This document shows positions 1 through 5,083 of a stretch of DNA of 5,083 nucleotides, piece after piece. A program made the translations under genes and the position numbers. The DNA is taken from NCBI GenBank assembly GCA_947564495.1, contig CANOCD010000121.1:1-5083 (forward strand), written 5' to 3'. How positions within the stretch are numbered: the stretch's first letter is position 1; every line of letters begins with the position of its first letter. The stretch comes from an uncultured Angelakisella sp. Its GTDB lineage: Bacteria; Bacillota; Clostridia; Oscillospirales; Ruminococcaceae. The notes under the pieces were generated by a model. It searched no databases and was not told where the DNA came from. It saw nothing but the letters and a program-made list of their open reading frames with translations.

Positions 1-71
1 TTCTTGTTCTTCTTGGTGTTGTAGTTGCGGTGCTTGCACTCGGTGCAGTCCAGGACGATCTTCACTCGCAT
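1..71 (-). CDS. rpmG: 50S ribosomal protein L33 (5' end only, cut by the window edge)
   Basis: Only the first 23 codons are present; the rest lies left of position 1. They read [20 protein letters not shown] followed by KNK, which matches the start of bacterial L33. The CTEC pair (Cys9, Cys12) is the first half of the zinc ribbon in the four-cysteine form of L33; the second CxxC would be outside the window. L33 is a small protein of the large ribosomal subunit near the tRNA exit site. The start is fixed by a strong Shine-Dalgarno (AGGAGGTG, 77-84) five bases before the ATG. In Firmicutes rpmG often precedes secE and nusG, so those are likely neighbours beyond the left edge, but this cannot be seen here. 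Transcription starts about 150 nt upstream from a consensus SigA promoter. Confidence 0.93.
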   Translation of the reverse strand, partial: MRVKIVLDCTECKHRNYNTKKNK

Positions 72-223
72 ATCGGCACCTCCTAATCGTGGCTGCCCCG
101 GCGGGATGCCGGGACGGTAGTTTGCCTCCCTCTTTCTTTAGCGAGAGGAGGTTCTTTTCGGACCGAAGCCCCGGGGGTAAGCCGGCATTTTGGCGCACAA
201 AAAAAGAACCCTCTCGGAGAGGT
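72..223 (-). promoter_or_regulatory. Long structured 5' leader of rpmG
   Basis: About 150 nt separate the predicted transcription start (near 223) from the rpmG ATG. On the minus strand the leader holds, in order: a 5-bp hairpin (222-218 with 214-210) followed by TTC and seven T (208-199), which looks like a small terminator; a C(UUCG)G tetraloop hairpin (171-168 with 163-160, including one G-U pair); a hairpin of 8 bp with one bulge (151-144 with 133-125); and a 6-bp GC hairpin (113-108 with 102-97) about 13 nt before the Shine-Dalgarno. A longer pairing competes with the first and third: 216-202 can pair with 158-142 over 15 bp with a 2-nt bulge. The elements are read directly from the sequence. 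A regulatory role is inferred, and I recognise no known riboswitch, T-box or ribosomal-protein leader family. No open reading frame here looks real. Confidence 0.55.
77..84 (-). promoter_or_regulatory. Shine-Dalgarno of rpmG
   Basis: The minus strand reads AGGAGGTG, fully complementary to the 16S rRNA 3' end, with a 5-base spacer before the ATG at 71. It fixes the rpmG start. Confidence 0.9.
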
Positions 224-229
224 GGTTTC

Positions 230-258
230 ATTATACCCTACCTGTCCGGGGAAGTCAA
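230..258 (-). promoter_or_regulatory. SigA-type promoter of rpmG
   Basis: On the minus strand the -35 box is TTGACT (258-253, five of six consensus bases) and the -10 box is TATAAT (235-230, perfect), with an optimal 17-bp spacer. Transcription should begin near position 223. Upstream, short A-tracts on this strand (centred near 274, 285 and 295) are spaced by about one helical turn and sit where an UP element or curved DNA would be expected. This is a strong housekeeping promoter, fitting a ribosomal protein gene. It points away from the cardiolipin synthase gene. Confidence 0.9.
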
Positions 259-300
259 GGGTTTCCGCTGGCTTTTCGGGCCTTTTTTCGGAGGTTTTCC

Positions 301-316
301 GGGGGCGCCCGCCCCC
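301..316. repeat. GC-only inverted repeat between the divergent promoters
   Basis: Six G/C pairs (301-306 with 311-316) close a four-base loop. It ends two bases before the proposed -35 of the cardiolipin synthase promoter. There is no T-run on either side, so it does not look like a terminator. It may be an operator or just GC-rich spacer. Confidence 0.3.
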
Positions 317-318
317 GC

Positions 319-347
319 TTGCGCTCCCCCCTGTTCTGTGGTATATT
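319..347 (+). promoter_or_regulatory. Probable extended -10 promoter of the cardiolipin synthase gene
   Basis: A -10 box TATATT (342-347, five of six) is preceded by TGG (339-341), giving the extended -10 motif TGn. A weak -35, TTGCGC (319-324), lies exactly 17 bp upstream. The predicted start point is near 354, leaving an untranslated leader of about 49 nt before the ATG at 403. It is the only AT-rich patch in this stretch, which supports the call; the -35 on its own would not be convincing. Confidence 0.6.
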
Positions 348-385
348 TATTATCATCATATCCCTTGCAACAGGGGACAGCCTAT

Positions 386-394
386 GGGGAAGGA
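386..394 (+). promoter_or_regulatory. Ribosome binding site that sets the cardiolipin synthase start
   Basis: The purine run GGGGAAGGA ends eight bases before the ATG at 403. It supports this start over the in-frame TTG at 190, which lies upstream of the promoter and has no comparable site. Confidence 0.7.
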
Positions 395-402
395 CAAACA
401 CC

Positions 403-1962
403 ATGCCAAAGAAAAAAGAACCCCTCACCAAAAAACTTTTCCGCCTCCTCTTTCACCGCCTGGTCTTTGCCGGGGCCGCCCTGGTGGTCCAGGCGGCCAT
501 CCTCCTGGTGCTGCTCCTGCGCTTTGAGGATTACTTCGTCTACTTCTACGGGATCAGCGTGGCGGTGAGCATCATCATCGTGCTGTACATCATCAACAAC
601 CGCAGCAACCCCGCCTATAAGATCGCCTGGATCATCCCCGTTCTGGTGGCCCCCGTCTTCGGCGGGATTCTCTACCTCCTCTTCGGCGGGAACAAACTCA
701 GCCGCCGGGAGGTCCGCCGCCTGGCCGAGATGGAAGGGAACTTCGCCCGCATCCCCAATATCGCCCCCTCCTGCAAGGAGGAGCTCCGGGCCCTCTCCCC
801 CGACGCCCTGAACCAGTCGGAGTACATCCGCCGCATCGCCGGGGGGCCGCCTTACCGGAACACCTCGGCGGAGTACCTCCCCCTGGGGGAGGTGAAGTTC
901 CAGCGGATGCTGGAGGAGCTGGAAAAGGCCGAGCACTTCATCTTTCTGGAATACTTCATCATCCAGGAGGGGAAGATGTGGGACCCTGTCCTGGAAATTT
1001 TGGAGCGCAAGGCCAAAGCCGGCCTGGACGTCCGGGTGATGTACGACGACATCGGCTGTATGCTCACCCTCCCCGCCCACTACAAGCGGACCCTGGAGCA
1101 GAAGGGCATCCGCTGCTGTGTCTTTAACCCCTTCGTCCCCGTCCTCACAAGCCGGTTCAACAACCGGGACCACCGGAAGATCTGCGTCATCGACGGCCAC
1201 ACCGGCTTCACCGGGGGGATCAACCTGGCCGACGAGTACATCAACGCCTACCCCAAGCACGGCCACTGGAAGGATACCGCCGTCCTCCTCCGGGGGGACG
1301 CCGTGGCCAGTCTCACCCTCATGTTCCTCACCCTCTGGGATTTCACCACCGGCGAAAAGGAGGACTACGCCCCCTTCCTCCCCCGGGTCTACCACCCGGA
1401 GCCGGTGGAGAGCGACGGCTTCGTCCAGCCCTTTACCGACAGCCCCCTGGACGGGGAAGCCGTGGGGGAGACGGTGTACATGAACCTCATCAACAAGGCC
1501 GACCGGTACGTTTACATCACCACCCCCTACCTCATCATCAGCAACGAGATGATCACCGCCCTGACCACGGCGGCCAAGTCCGGGGTGGACGTGCGGATCA
1601 TCACCCCCCACATCCCCGACAAGTGGTACGTCCACGCCCTCACCCGGGCCTACTACCCGGTGCTCATCGAGTCCGGGGTCCGTGTCTTCGAGTACACCCC
1701 CGGCTTCATCCACGCCAAGACCTTTACCGTGGACGACGAGTACGGGGTGGTGGGCACCATCAACCTGGACTTCCGCAGCCTCTACCTCCATTTCGAGTGC
1801 GCCGCCTGGCTCTACCGCTGCTCCTGCATCGGGGAGATGCGGGAGGACTTCCTCCGCACCCTGGAGCAGAGCCAGGAGATCACCATCCAGGACTGCCGGC
1901 GGGTGGGAGCCCCGACCCGTCTGGTCCAAAGCCTCCTGCGGGTCTTTGCCCCGCTGATGTAG
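403..1962 (+). CDS. cls: Cardiolipin synthase (phospholipase D superfamily)
   Basis: The 519-residue product has the length and layout of bacterial cardiolipin synthases, which join two phosphatidylglycerol molecules into cardiolipin plus glycerol at the cytoplasmic membrane. A basic N-terminus (MPKKKEPLTKK) precedes hydrophobic segments at about 20-39, 48-64 and 73-94, the usual N-terminal membrane region. Two phospholipase D domains follow. The first carries HRKICVID (His257, Lys259, Asp264) followed by FTGGINLADEY; the second carries HAKTFTVD (His437, Lys439, Asp444) followed by VVGTINLDFRS. Both HxKx4D catalytic motifs are intact, so the enzyme should be active. The reading frame stays open back to a TTG at 190, but that 71-codon extension is Arg/Pro/Phe-rich, overlaps both promoters and is unlike a protein. 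The gene is monocistronic: it is divergent from rpmG and convergent with the sugar operon. Which Cls paralogue this is cannot be told here. Confidence 0.95.
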   Translation: MPKKKEPLTKKLFRLLFHRLVFAGAALVVQAAILLVLLLRFEDYFVYFYGISVAVSIIIVLYIINNRSNPAYKIAWIIPVLVAPVFGGILYLLFGGNKLSRREVRRLAEMEGNFARIPNIAPSCKEELRALSPDALNQSEYIRRIAGGPPYRNTSAEYLPLGEVKFQRMLEELEKAEHFIFLEYFIIQEGKMWDPVLEILERKAKAGLDVRVMYDDIGCMLTLPAHYKRTLEQKGIRCCVFNPFVPVLTSRFNNRDHRKICVIDGHTGFTGGINLADEYINAYPKHGHWKDTAVLLRGDAVASLTLMFLTLWDFTTGEKEDYAPFLPRVYHPEPVESDGFVQPFTDSPLDGEAVGETVYMNLINKADRYVYITTPYLIISNEMITALTTAAKSGVDVRIITPHIPDKWYVHALTRAYYPVLIESGVRVFEYTPGFIHAKTFTVDDEYGVVGTINLDFRSLYLHFECAAWLYRCSCIGEMREDFLRTLEQSQEITIQDCRRVGAPTRLVQSLLRVFAPLM

Positions 1963-1977
1963 ACCCTCCTGTGAGAC

Positions 1978-2018
1978 AAAAACGCCGGAGCCCCCCGACC
2001 GCTTGGCCGGGGGGCTCC
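1978..2018. terminator. Terminator between convergent cls and the PTS operon, probably bidirectional
   Basis: An uninterrupted 11-bp stem (1987-1997 with 2008-2018), mostly G-C, extends by two more C-G pairs past one mismatch to a GCTT loop. On the minus strand the hairpin is followed, after GGCG, by five T (1982-1978), so it best terminates the operon ending at 2050. On the plus strand the hairpin lies 24 bases past the cls stop, but the tract after it (TCTCACTTT) is a poor U-run, so termination of cls may be weaker. Confidence 0.82.
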
Positions 2019-2049
2019 TCTCACTTTCCCACAGGTGTCACGCCTGATC

Positions 2050-2517
2050 TTAGGCGGTAACGACGCTTAGCTTTTCCAGCACTTCTTCCTTGGTGGTGCT
2101 GGCCATCAGGGCGTCCCGGAAGTCCTGGTGCATCAGCTTTCTGGAAAGGGCGGCCAGGATCTTGAGGTGGAGGTTGTTCTCCTTGGGGGAGATGGCGATC
2201 ATAAAGACCATGTTGGCCAGGGTGCCGTCGGGGGCGTTAAAATCCAGGCCGGTCTTGGAAAGGCCCACCGCCACCCGGGGGCCGGTGACAACATCGCTGC
2301 GGCCGTGGGGGATGGCGAAGCCCATGCCCATGCCGGTGGAGGAAAGGGCCTCCCGGTCGTAGATGACCTTGGTGAACACCGCCTTGTCGGTGACCACCCC
2401 GGCGTCGTACAGAAGGTCGATCATCTCCTGGATGGCCTCGTCCTTGGTGGTGGCCCGGAGCTCGGTGCAGATGGTGTCCTCGGCGAAGAGGCCGGGGGTG
2501 TTGGTCATTTCAGCCAT
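2050..2517 (-). CDS. PTS EIIA component, fructose family (free-standing)
   Basis: This 155-residue cytoplasmic protein is a single EIIA domain of the fructose/mannitol (PTS_EIIA type 2) family. It takes phosphate from HPr and hands it to the EIIB domain encoded two genes upstream. The phosphorylated histidine is His71 in GFAIPHGRSDVV, and the C-terminal NNLHLKILAALSRKL stretch is also typical. The start at 2517 is chosen because GGAGGG (2524-2529) sits six bases upstream; the frame extends to a TTG at 2538 with no matching site, and a second ATG lies at 2508. The start overlaps the end of the aldolase gene by 13 nt, implying translational coupling. It is the last gene of the operon, with a terminator about 30 nt downstream. 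In many Firmicutes this domain is fused to EIIBC; here it is separate. Confidence 0.93.
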   Translation of the reverse strand: MAEMTNTPGLFAEDTICTELRATTKDEAIQEMIDLLYDAGVVTDKAVFTKVIYDREALSSTGMGMGFAIPHGRSDVVTGPRVAVGLSKTGLDFNAPDGTLANMVFMIAISPKENNLHLKILAALSRKLMHQDFRDALMASTTKEEVLEKLSVVTA

Positions 2518-3356
2518 GATTTTCCCTCCGCTTTGCAAATTCTGATCTTCTCCATGGCCACCTCTTTCATAGCGGCCATCATGGGACGGTTCATTTTCCG
2601 CAGGTCGTAGGCATCGGGGTTTTCGGCCAGGAAGGACCGGATGGCCTTCATCCCGGCCATCTTCAGCTCGCTGTCGAAGTTCACCTTGTTGATGCCGCAG
2701 TCGATGGCCTGGGCCACCATTTCCAGGGGGACGAAGGAGGTCCCGTGGAGGACCAGGGGGCGGCCATCCACCGCCGACTTGATGTCCCGGATGCGCTGGT
2801 AGTCGATCTTGACCTCCCCCTTGTAGAGGCCGTGCTGGGTCCCCACGGCCACCGCCAGGGAGTCGCAGCCGCTCTCGTCGAAGAAGCGGGCGGCGTCCTC
2901 GGGGAGGGTGTAGGGGTCGTTTGCCACGTCCCCCTCCTTGCCGCCGATGAAGCCCAGCTCGGCCTCCACCGAGATGTCCAGGCAGTGGGCCGCCCGGGCG
3001 ACCTCCCGGACGGCGGCCACGTTCTCCTCAAAGGGGAGGAGGGAGGCGTCCATCATCACCGAGGTCCAGCCGTAGCGGATGCAGCGCATATTCAGGGGAA
3101 GGTCCTTGCCGTGGTCCAGGTGGAGGACCACCGGGACCCGGGCCCTTTCGGCCGCCCCCGCGCCAAGGTCCCGCAGGTATTCAAACCCGGCGTAGTCGAT
3201 GGCGTTCTGGCTGGTCTGGATGATGACAGGAGCGTTGAGTTCCTCGGCGGCGGCGATGATGGCCGCAAGGTGCTCCATGTTGATATAATTGATGGCGGGA
3301 AGGGCGTAGCCCTCCTCCGCTGCAATACGAAGGGCCTGGGTCCCGGAAACTAGCAT
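2505..3356 (-). CDS. Class II ketose-bisphosphate aldolase (fructose- or tagatose-bisphosphate aldolase)
   Basis: This 283-residue cytoplasmic enzyme belongs to the zinc-dependent class II aldolases, which split a ketohexose 1,6-bisphosphate into dihydroxyacetone phosphate and glyceraldehyde 3-phosphate. Visible family marks: HLDHGKD with catalytic Asp81 and zinc ligand His82; EAELGFIGG (131-139); GTQHG with His175; LHGTS with His204; and KVNFDSELK (224-232) in the phosphate-binding region. The length matches GatY/KbaY and short FbaA enzymes. The loop LHGTSFVPLE and the C-terminal half resemble E. coli GatY as I recall it (LHGASDVPDE, KVNVATELK) more than glycolytic Fba (LHGG), so tagatose-bisphosphate aldolase activity is possible; sequence motifs alone do not settle the substrate. 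The start follows the EIIBC stop by 3 nt, and its Shine-Dalgarno (GAGGAG) lies inside the end of that gene. A dedicated aldolase in a PTS operon suggests a closed catabolic module. Confidence 0.9.
   Translation of the reverse strand: MLVSGTQALRIAAEEGYALPAINYINMEHLAAIIAAAEELNAPVIIQTSQNAIDYAGFEYLRDLGAGAAERARVPVVLHLDHGKDLPLNMRCIRYGWTSVMMDASLLPFEENVAAVREVARAAHCLDISVEAELGFIGGKEGDVANDPYTLPEDAARFFDESGCDSLAVAVGTQHGLYKGEVKIDYQRIRDIKSAVDGRPLVLHGTSFVPLEMVAQAIDCGINKVNFDSELKMAGMKAIRSFLAENPDAYDLRKMNRPMMAAMKEVAMEKIRICKAEGKSWLK
2524..2529 (-). promoter_or_regulatory. Ribosome binding site that sets the EIIA start
   Basis: The minus strand reads GGAGGG, then six bases, then the ATG at 2517. The site lies inside the last codons of the aldolase gene and decides in favour of 2517 over the upstream TTG at 2538. 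Confidence 0.8.
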
Positions 3357-3359
3357 TTC

Positions 3360-4736
3360 TTATTTCTCCTCTTTCTTGGTGATGCCGTAGATGACAGCGC
3401 CCACGGCGGAACCGATGAGAATGTCAACGACCCACAGGAAGGGGTTGCTCACCAGGGGGAGGATCAGGAAGCCGCCGTGGGGGGCGGGGACCTGGATCTT
3501 CATCATATAGGTGAGGACGGCGGAGATGGAGGAGGCCAGCATCAGGATGGGCAGGACCACCAGGGGGTTCTTGGCGGCGAAGGGGATGGCCCCTTCGGTG
3601 ATGTGGGTGCAGCCCAGGACGTAGTTGGAGATGCCGGCGGCCTTCTCGTCGTCGGTAAACTTCTTGGGGAAGATGGTGGTGGCCAGGGCGATGACCAGGG
3701 GCGGGGTGATGCAGGCGGCGGAGACACCGGCCATAAAGGTGGTGTTGCCCATGCCCAGGAGGGCGGTGCCGGTGGTGTAAGCGGCCTTGTTCACAGGGCC
3801 GCCCATATCAAAGGCGCTCATGCAGCCGATGACGATGCCAAGGAGCAGGGGGTTGGAATCCTGGAGGCCGGCCAGGAAGTTCATCATGGCCTCGTTGATG
3901 GCGGCCACGGGCCCGGCGGTGAGGGACATGAAGATGCCGATGAAGGCGACGCTGACCAGGGGGATGAGGAAGATGGACTTGAGGCCCTCATACCGCTTGG
4001 GCAGACCGGCCAGCATTTTAAGGAGCCACAGGGTGAAGTAACCGGCAACGAATCCCGCCAGGATGCCGCCGATGAAGCCGGAGCCGGTGCTGGAGGCCAG
4101 CATCCCGCCGACGAAGCCGGAGACAAGGCCGGGGCGGCTGGCGATGGACTCGCCGATGAAGGCGGAGAACACAGGCACCATCAGGCCCATGGAGACGCCG
4201 CCGATGTTTTTGAGCATAGCGGCGAAGGCGTTGTACTGCTCGCTTGTGGGATCAAAGGAATAGATGCCCCACAGGAAGGAGATGGCGGTGAGGACGCCGC
4301 CGGCCACCACGAAGGGGAGCATATGGCTGACGCCGTTCATCAGGTGCTTGTAGATCTGGTGGGCCGCCGAGCCCTTGTCGGCGGGGGCCGCCTCGGTCTT
4401 GGCGGCCTTGCCGGGGTTCTGGACCGGGACCTTGCCGTCCAGGATACGCTGGATCAGCTCCTTGGGCTTGTTGATGCCGTCGCCCACCGAGGTGACGATG
4501 ACCGGCAGGCCGTTGAACCGCTCGATCTCCTCGTTCTTATCCGAGGCCACGATGACGCCGATGGCGTCCCGAATGTCCTCCGGGGTGTGGACGTTCTCCG
4601 CCCCGGCGGCGCCGTTGGTCTCCACCTTGATCTCCACCCCCAGCTCCTGGGCGGCGGTCTTCAGGGCCTCTTCGGCCATGAAGGTGTGGGCGATCCCGGT
4701 CGGGCAACCGGTGACAGCTAGGATCTTCTTTGCCAT
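3360..4736 (-). CDS. fruA: PTS fructose-family EIIBC transporter
   Basis: The 458-residue protein phosphorylates a ketohexose, most likely fructose to fructose 1-phosphate, as it carries it across the membrane. Residues 1-100 are the cytoplasmic EIIB domain, with the phosphorylated Cys11 in the signature TGCPTGIAHTFMAEEAL. A flexible Ala/Lys/Pro linker spans about 103-122. The EIIC domain runs from about 125 to 452 with multiple hydrophobic helices, the conserved DMGGPVNKAAY (310-320), ITEGAIPFA (379-387, with the family's conserved Glu381) and APHGG (418-422). No EIIA domain is fused to it; that function is supplied by the last gene of the operon. The start lies 6 nt after the kinase stop, with a GAGGT site overlapping the end of that gene. 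The name fruA is by family; D-tagatose is an alternative substrate because tagatose PTS transporters belong to the same family. Confidence 0.93.
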   Translation of the reverse strand: MAKKILAVTGCPTGIAHTFMAEEALKTAAQELGVEIKVETNGAAGAENVHTPEDIRDAIGVIVASDKNEEIERFNGLPVIVTSVGDGINKPKELIQRILDGKVPVQNPGKAAKTEAAPADKGSAAHQIYKHLMNGVSHMLPFVVAGGVLTAISFLWGIYSFDPTSEQYNAFAAMLKNIGGVSMGLMVPVFSAFIGESIASRPGLVSGFVGGMLASSTGSGFIGGILAGFVAGYFTLWLLKMLAGLPKRYEGLKSIFLIPLVSVAFIGIFMSLTAGPVAAINEAMMNFLAGLQDSNPLLLGIVIGCMSAFDMGGPVNKAAYTTGTALLGMGNTTFMAGVSAACITPPLVIALATTIFPKKFTDDEKAAGISNYVLGCTHITEGAIPFAAKNPLVVLPILMLASSISAVLTYMMKIQVPAPHGGFLILPLVSNPFLWVVDILIGSAVGAVIYGITKKEEK

Positions 4737-4742
4737 ACTACT

Positions 4743-5083
4743 CTACCTCACTTTTCTCACAGTCAAAGACTGCATATATTCCGAGACCCGCAAAAGGTCC
4801 CCGATACCGTTGCTCCCGGCGACGTCGGCGCCGGTGGCGCTCCCCTTTTTCATAGCGGCCTCCAGGCCGCCTCCGGAGAGCCATTCGCTGAGGAAGGCCG
4901 CCAGGCAGGAATCCCCGGCGCAGGCGGAACTGACCAGCTTTACTTTGGGCGCGTCACAGAACCACAGTTCCTTCCCGTTACTGAACAGCATTCCCTTGTC
5001 CCCCAGGGTCAGGAGGACGTTCTGGGCCCCCTGCTCATGGAGGAGGGCCATGGTCTCCTCCACCTCCTGGAGGGAGGTAAGGC
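4743..5083 (-). CDS. PfkB-family kinase, probably 1-phosphofructokinase (C-terminal third, cut by the window edge)
   Basis: The last 112 residues of a ribokinase/PfkB-family sugar kinase are present; the frame is open to the right edge and the start is outside the window. GAQNVLLTLGDKGMLF is the typical core strand before the active site. SSACAGDSCLAAFL is the C-terminal PfkB signature, with the catalytic Asp in AGDS (codon 4911-4913). The family norm is GAGDS, so the first glycine is replaced by cysteine. The tail (GSATGADVAGSNGIG onward) fits 1-phosphofructokinase / tagatose-phosphate kinase members. Expected reaction: ATP-dependent phosphorylation of fructose 1-phosphate (or tagatose 1-phosphate) to the 1,6-bisphosphate, consuming the PTS product and feeding the aldolase. 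fruK is the likely symbol but is not assigned, because the N-terminal substrate-binding part is missing and the alternative sugar is open. Confidence 0.82.
   Translation of the reverse strand, partial: LTSLQEVEETMALLHEQGAQNVLLTLGDKGMLFSNGKELWFCDAPKVKLVSSACAGDSCLAAFLSEWLSGGGLEAAMKKGSATGADVAGSNGIGDLLRVSEYMQSLTVRKVR

Noticed and set aside
72..229. Possible tRNA or known riboswitch in the rpmG leader
   Set aside because: No cloverleaf, T-loop motif or T-box sequence could be found by eye, and the hairpins match no riboswitch core I know.
270..288. Short GGC/GCC hairpin followed by six T on the plus strand, resembling a terminator
   Set aside because: The stem is only about three pairs and no plus-strand gene lies upstream. 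The T-run is better explained as an A-tract upstream of the rpmG promoter.
190..402. In-frame N-terminal extension of the cardiolipin synthase starting at a TTG
   Set aside because: It spans both promoters, is rich in Arg, Pro and Phe, has no ribosome binding site, and would place 71 unrelated residues before the usual basic, hydrophobic start. The ATG at 403 has a good site.
89..568. 159-codon plus-strand frame across the rpmG-cls spacer
   Set aside because: It crosses the divergent promoters and the cls start in another frame and looks like random translation of GC-rich DNA.
382..1929. 515-codon open frame on the minus strand opposite cls
   Set aside because: It is the antisense shadow of a gene with very GC-rich third positions; its product is a Val/Gly/Asp/His-rich low-complexity string without family motifs, while the plus strand encodes intact HKD motifs.
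2041..2056. Small inverted repeat CGCCT/AGGCG at the EIIA stop codon
   Set aside because: Only five pairs and no T-run; the nearby 11-bp hairpin explains termination better.
3477..4721. 414-codon open frame on the plus strand opposite the EIIBC gene
   Set aside because: Gly/Asp/His-rich shadow of the minus-strand EIIBC gene, which has clear functional motifs.

Overview
The window is GC-rich with strongly G/C-biased third codon positions, yet its content is Firmicutes-like: a C4-zinc L33 (rpmG) with a consensus SigA promoter and AGGAGG ribosome binding site, a Gram-positive-style cardiolipin synthase, and a fructose-family PTS operon. A high-GC gut clostridium of the Oscillospiraceae / Flavonifractor type fits best. 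This is an inference from style and recognisable proteins, not a database match.

Layout. (1) 1-71, minus: the 5' end of rpmG, which runs off the left edge. (2) 72-402: a divergent intergenic region. A near-perfect minus-strand SigA promoter (TTGACT-17-TATAAT) drives rpmG through a structured leader of about 150 nt, and a weaker extended -10 promoter drives the plus-strand gene. (3) 403-1962, plus: cardiolipin synthase with two HKD motifs. (4) 1963-2049: a convergent intergenic region with a strong hairpin that probably stops transcription from both sides. (5) 2050-5083, minus: a tightly packed operon. In transcription order it is a PfkB-family sugar-phosphate kinase (its 5' end lies beyond the right edge), PTS EIIBC of the fructose family, a class II ketose-bisphosphate aldolase, and a free-standing PTS EIIA of the fructose family. 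Junctions are a 6-nt gap, a 3-nt gap and a 13-nt overlap.

The operon forms a complete route. EIIA and EIIB pass phosphate from HPr, EIIC imports the ketohexose as its 1-phosphate, the PfkB kinase makes the 1,6-bisphosphate, and the aldolase splits it into two triose phosphates. Fructose is the default substrate. The dedicated aldolase, whose C-terminal half resembles GatY/KbaY as I recall them, makes D-tagatose (tagatose-1-phosphate route) a real alternative. Cardiolipin synthase is a membrane-lipid gene unrelated to the operon, and rpmG is translation machinery.

I see no mobile element, CRISPR array or tRNA. The least explained part is the structured rpmG leader, where a terminator-like hairpin next to the start point overlaps one arm of a 15-bp long-range inverted repeat.
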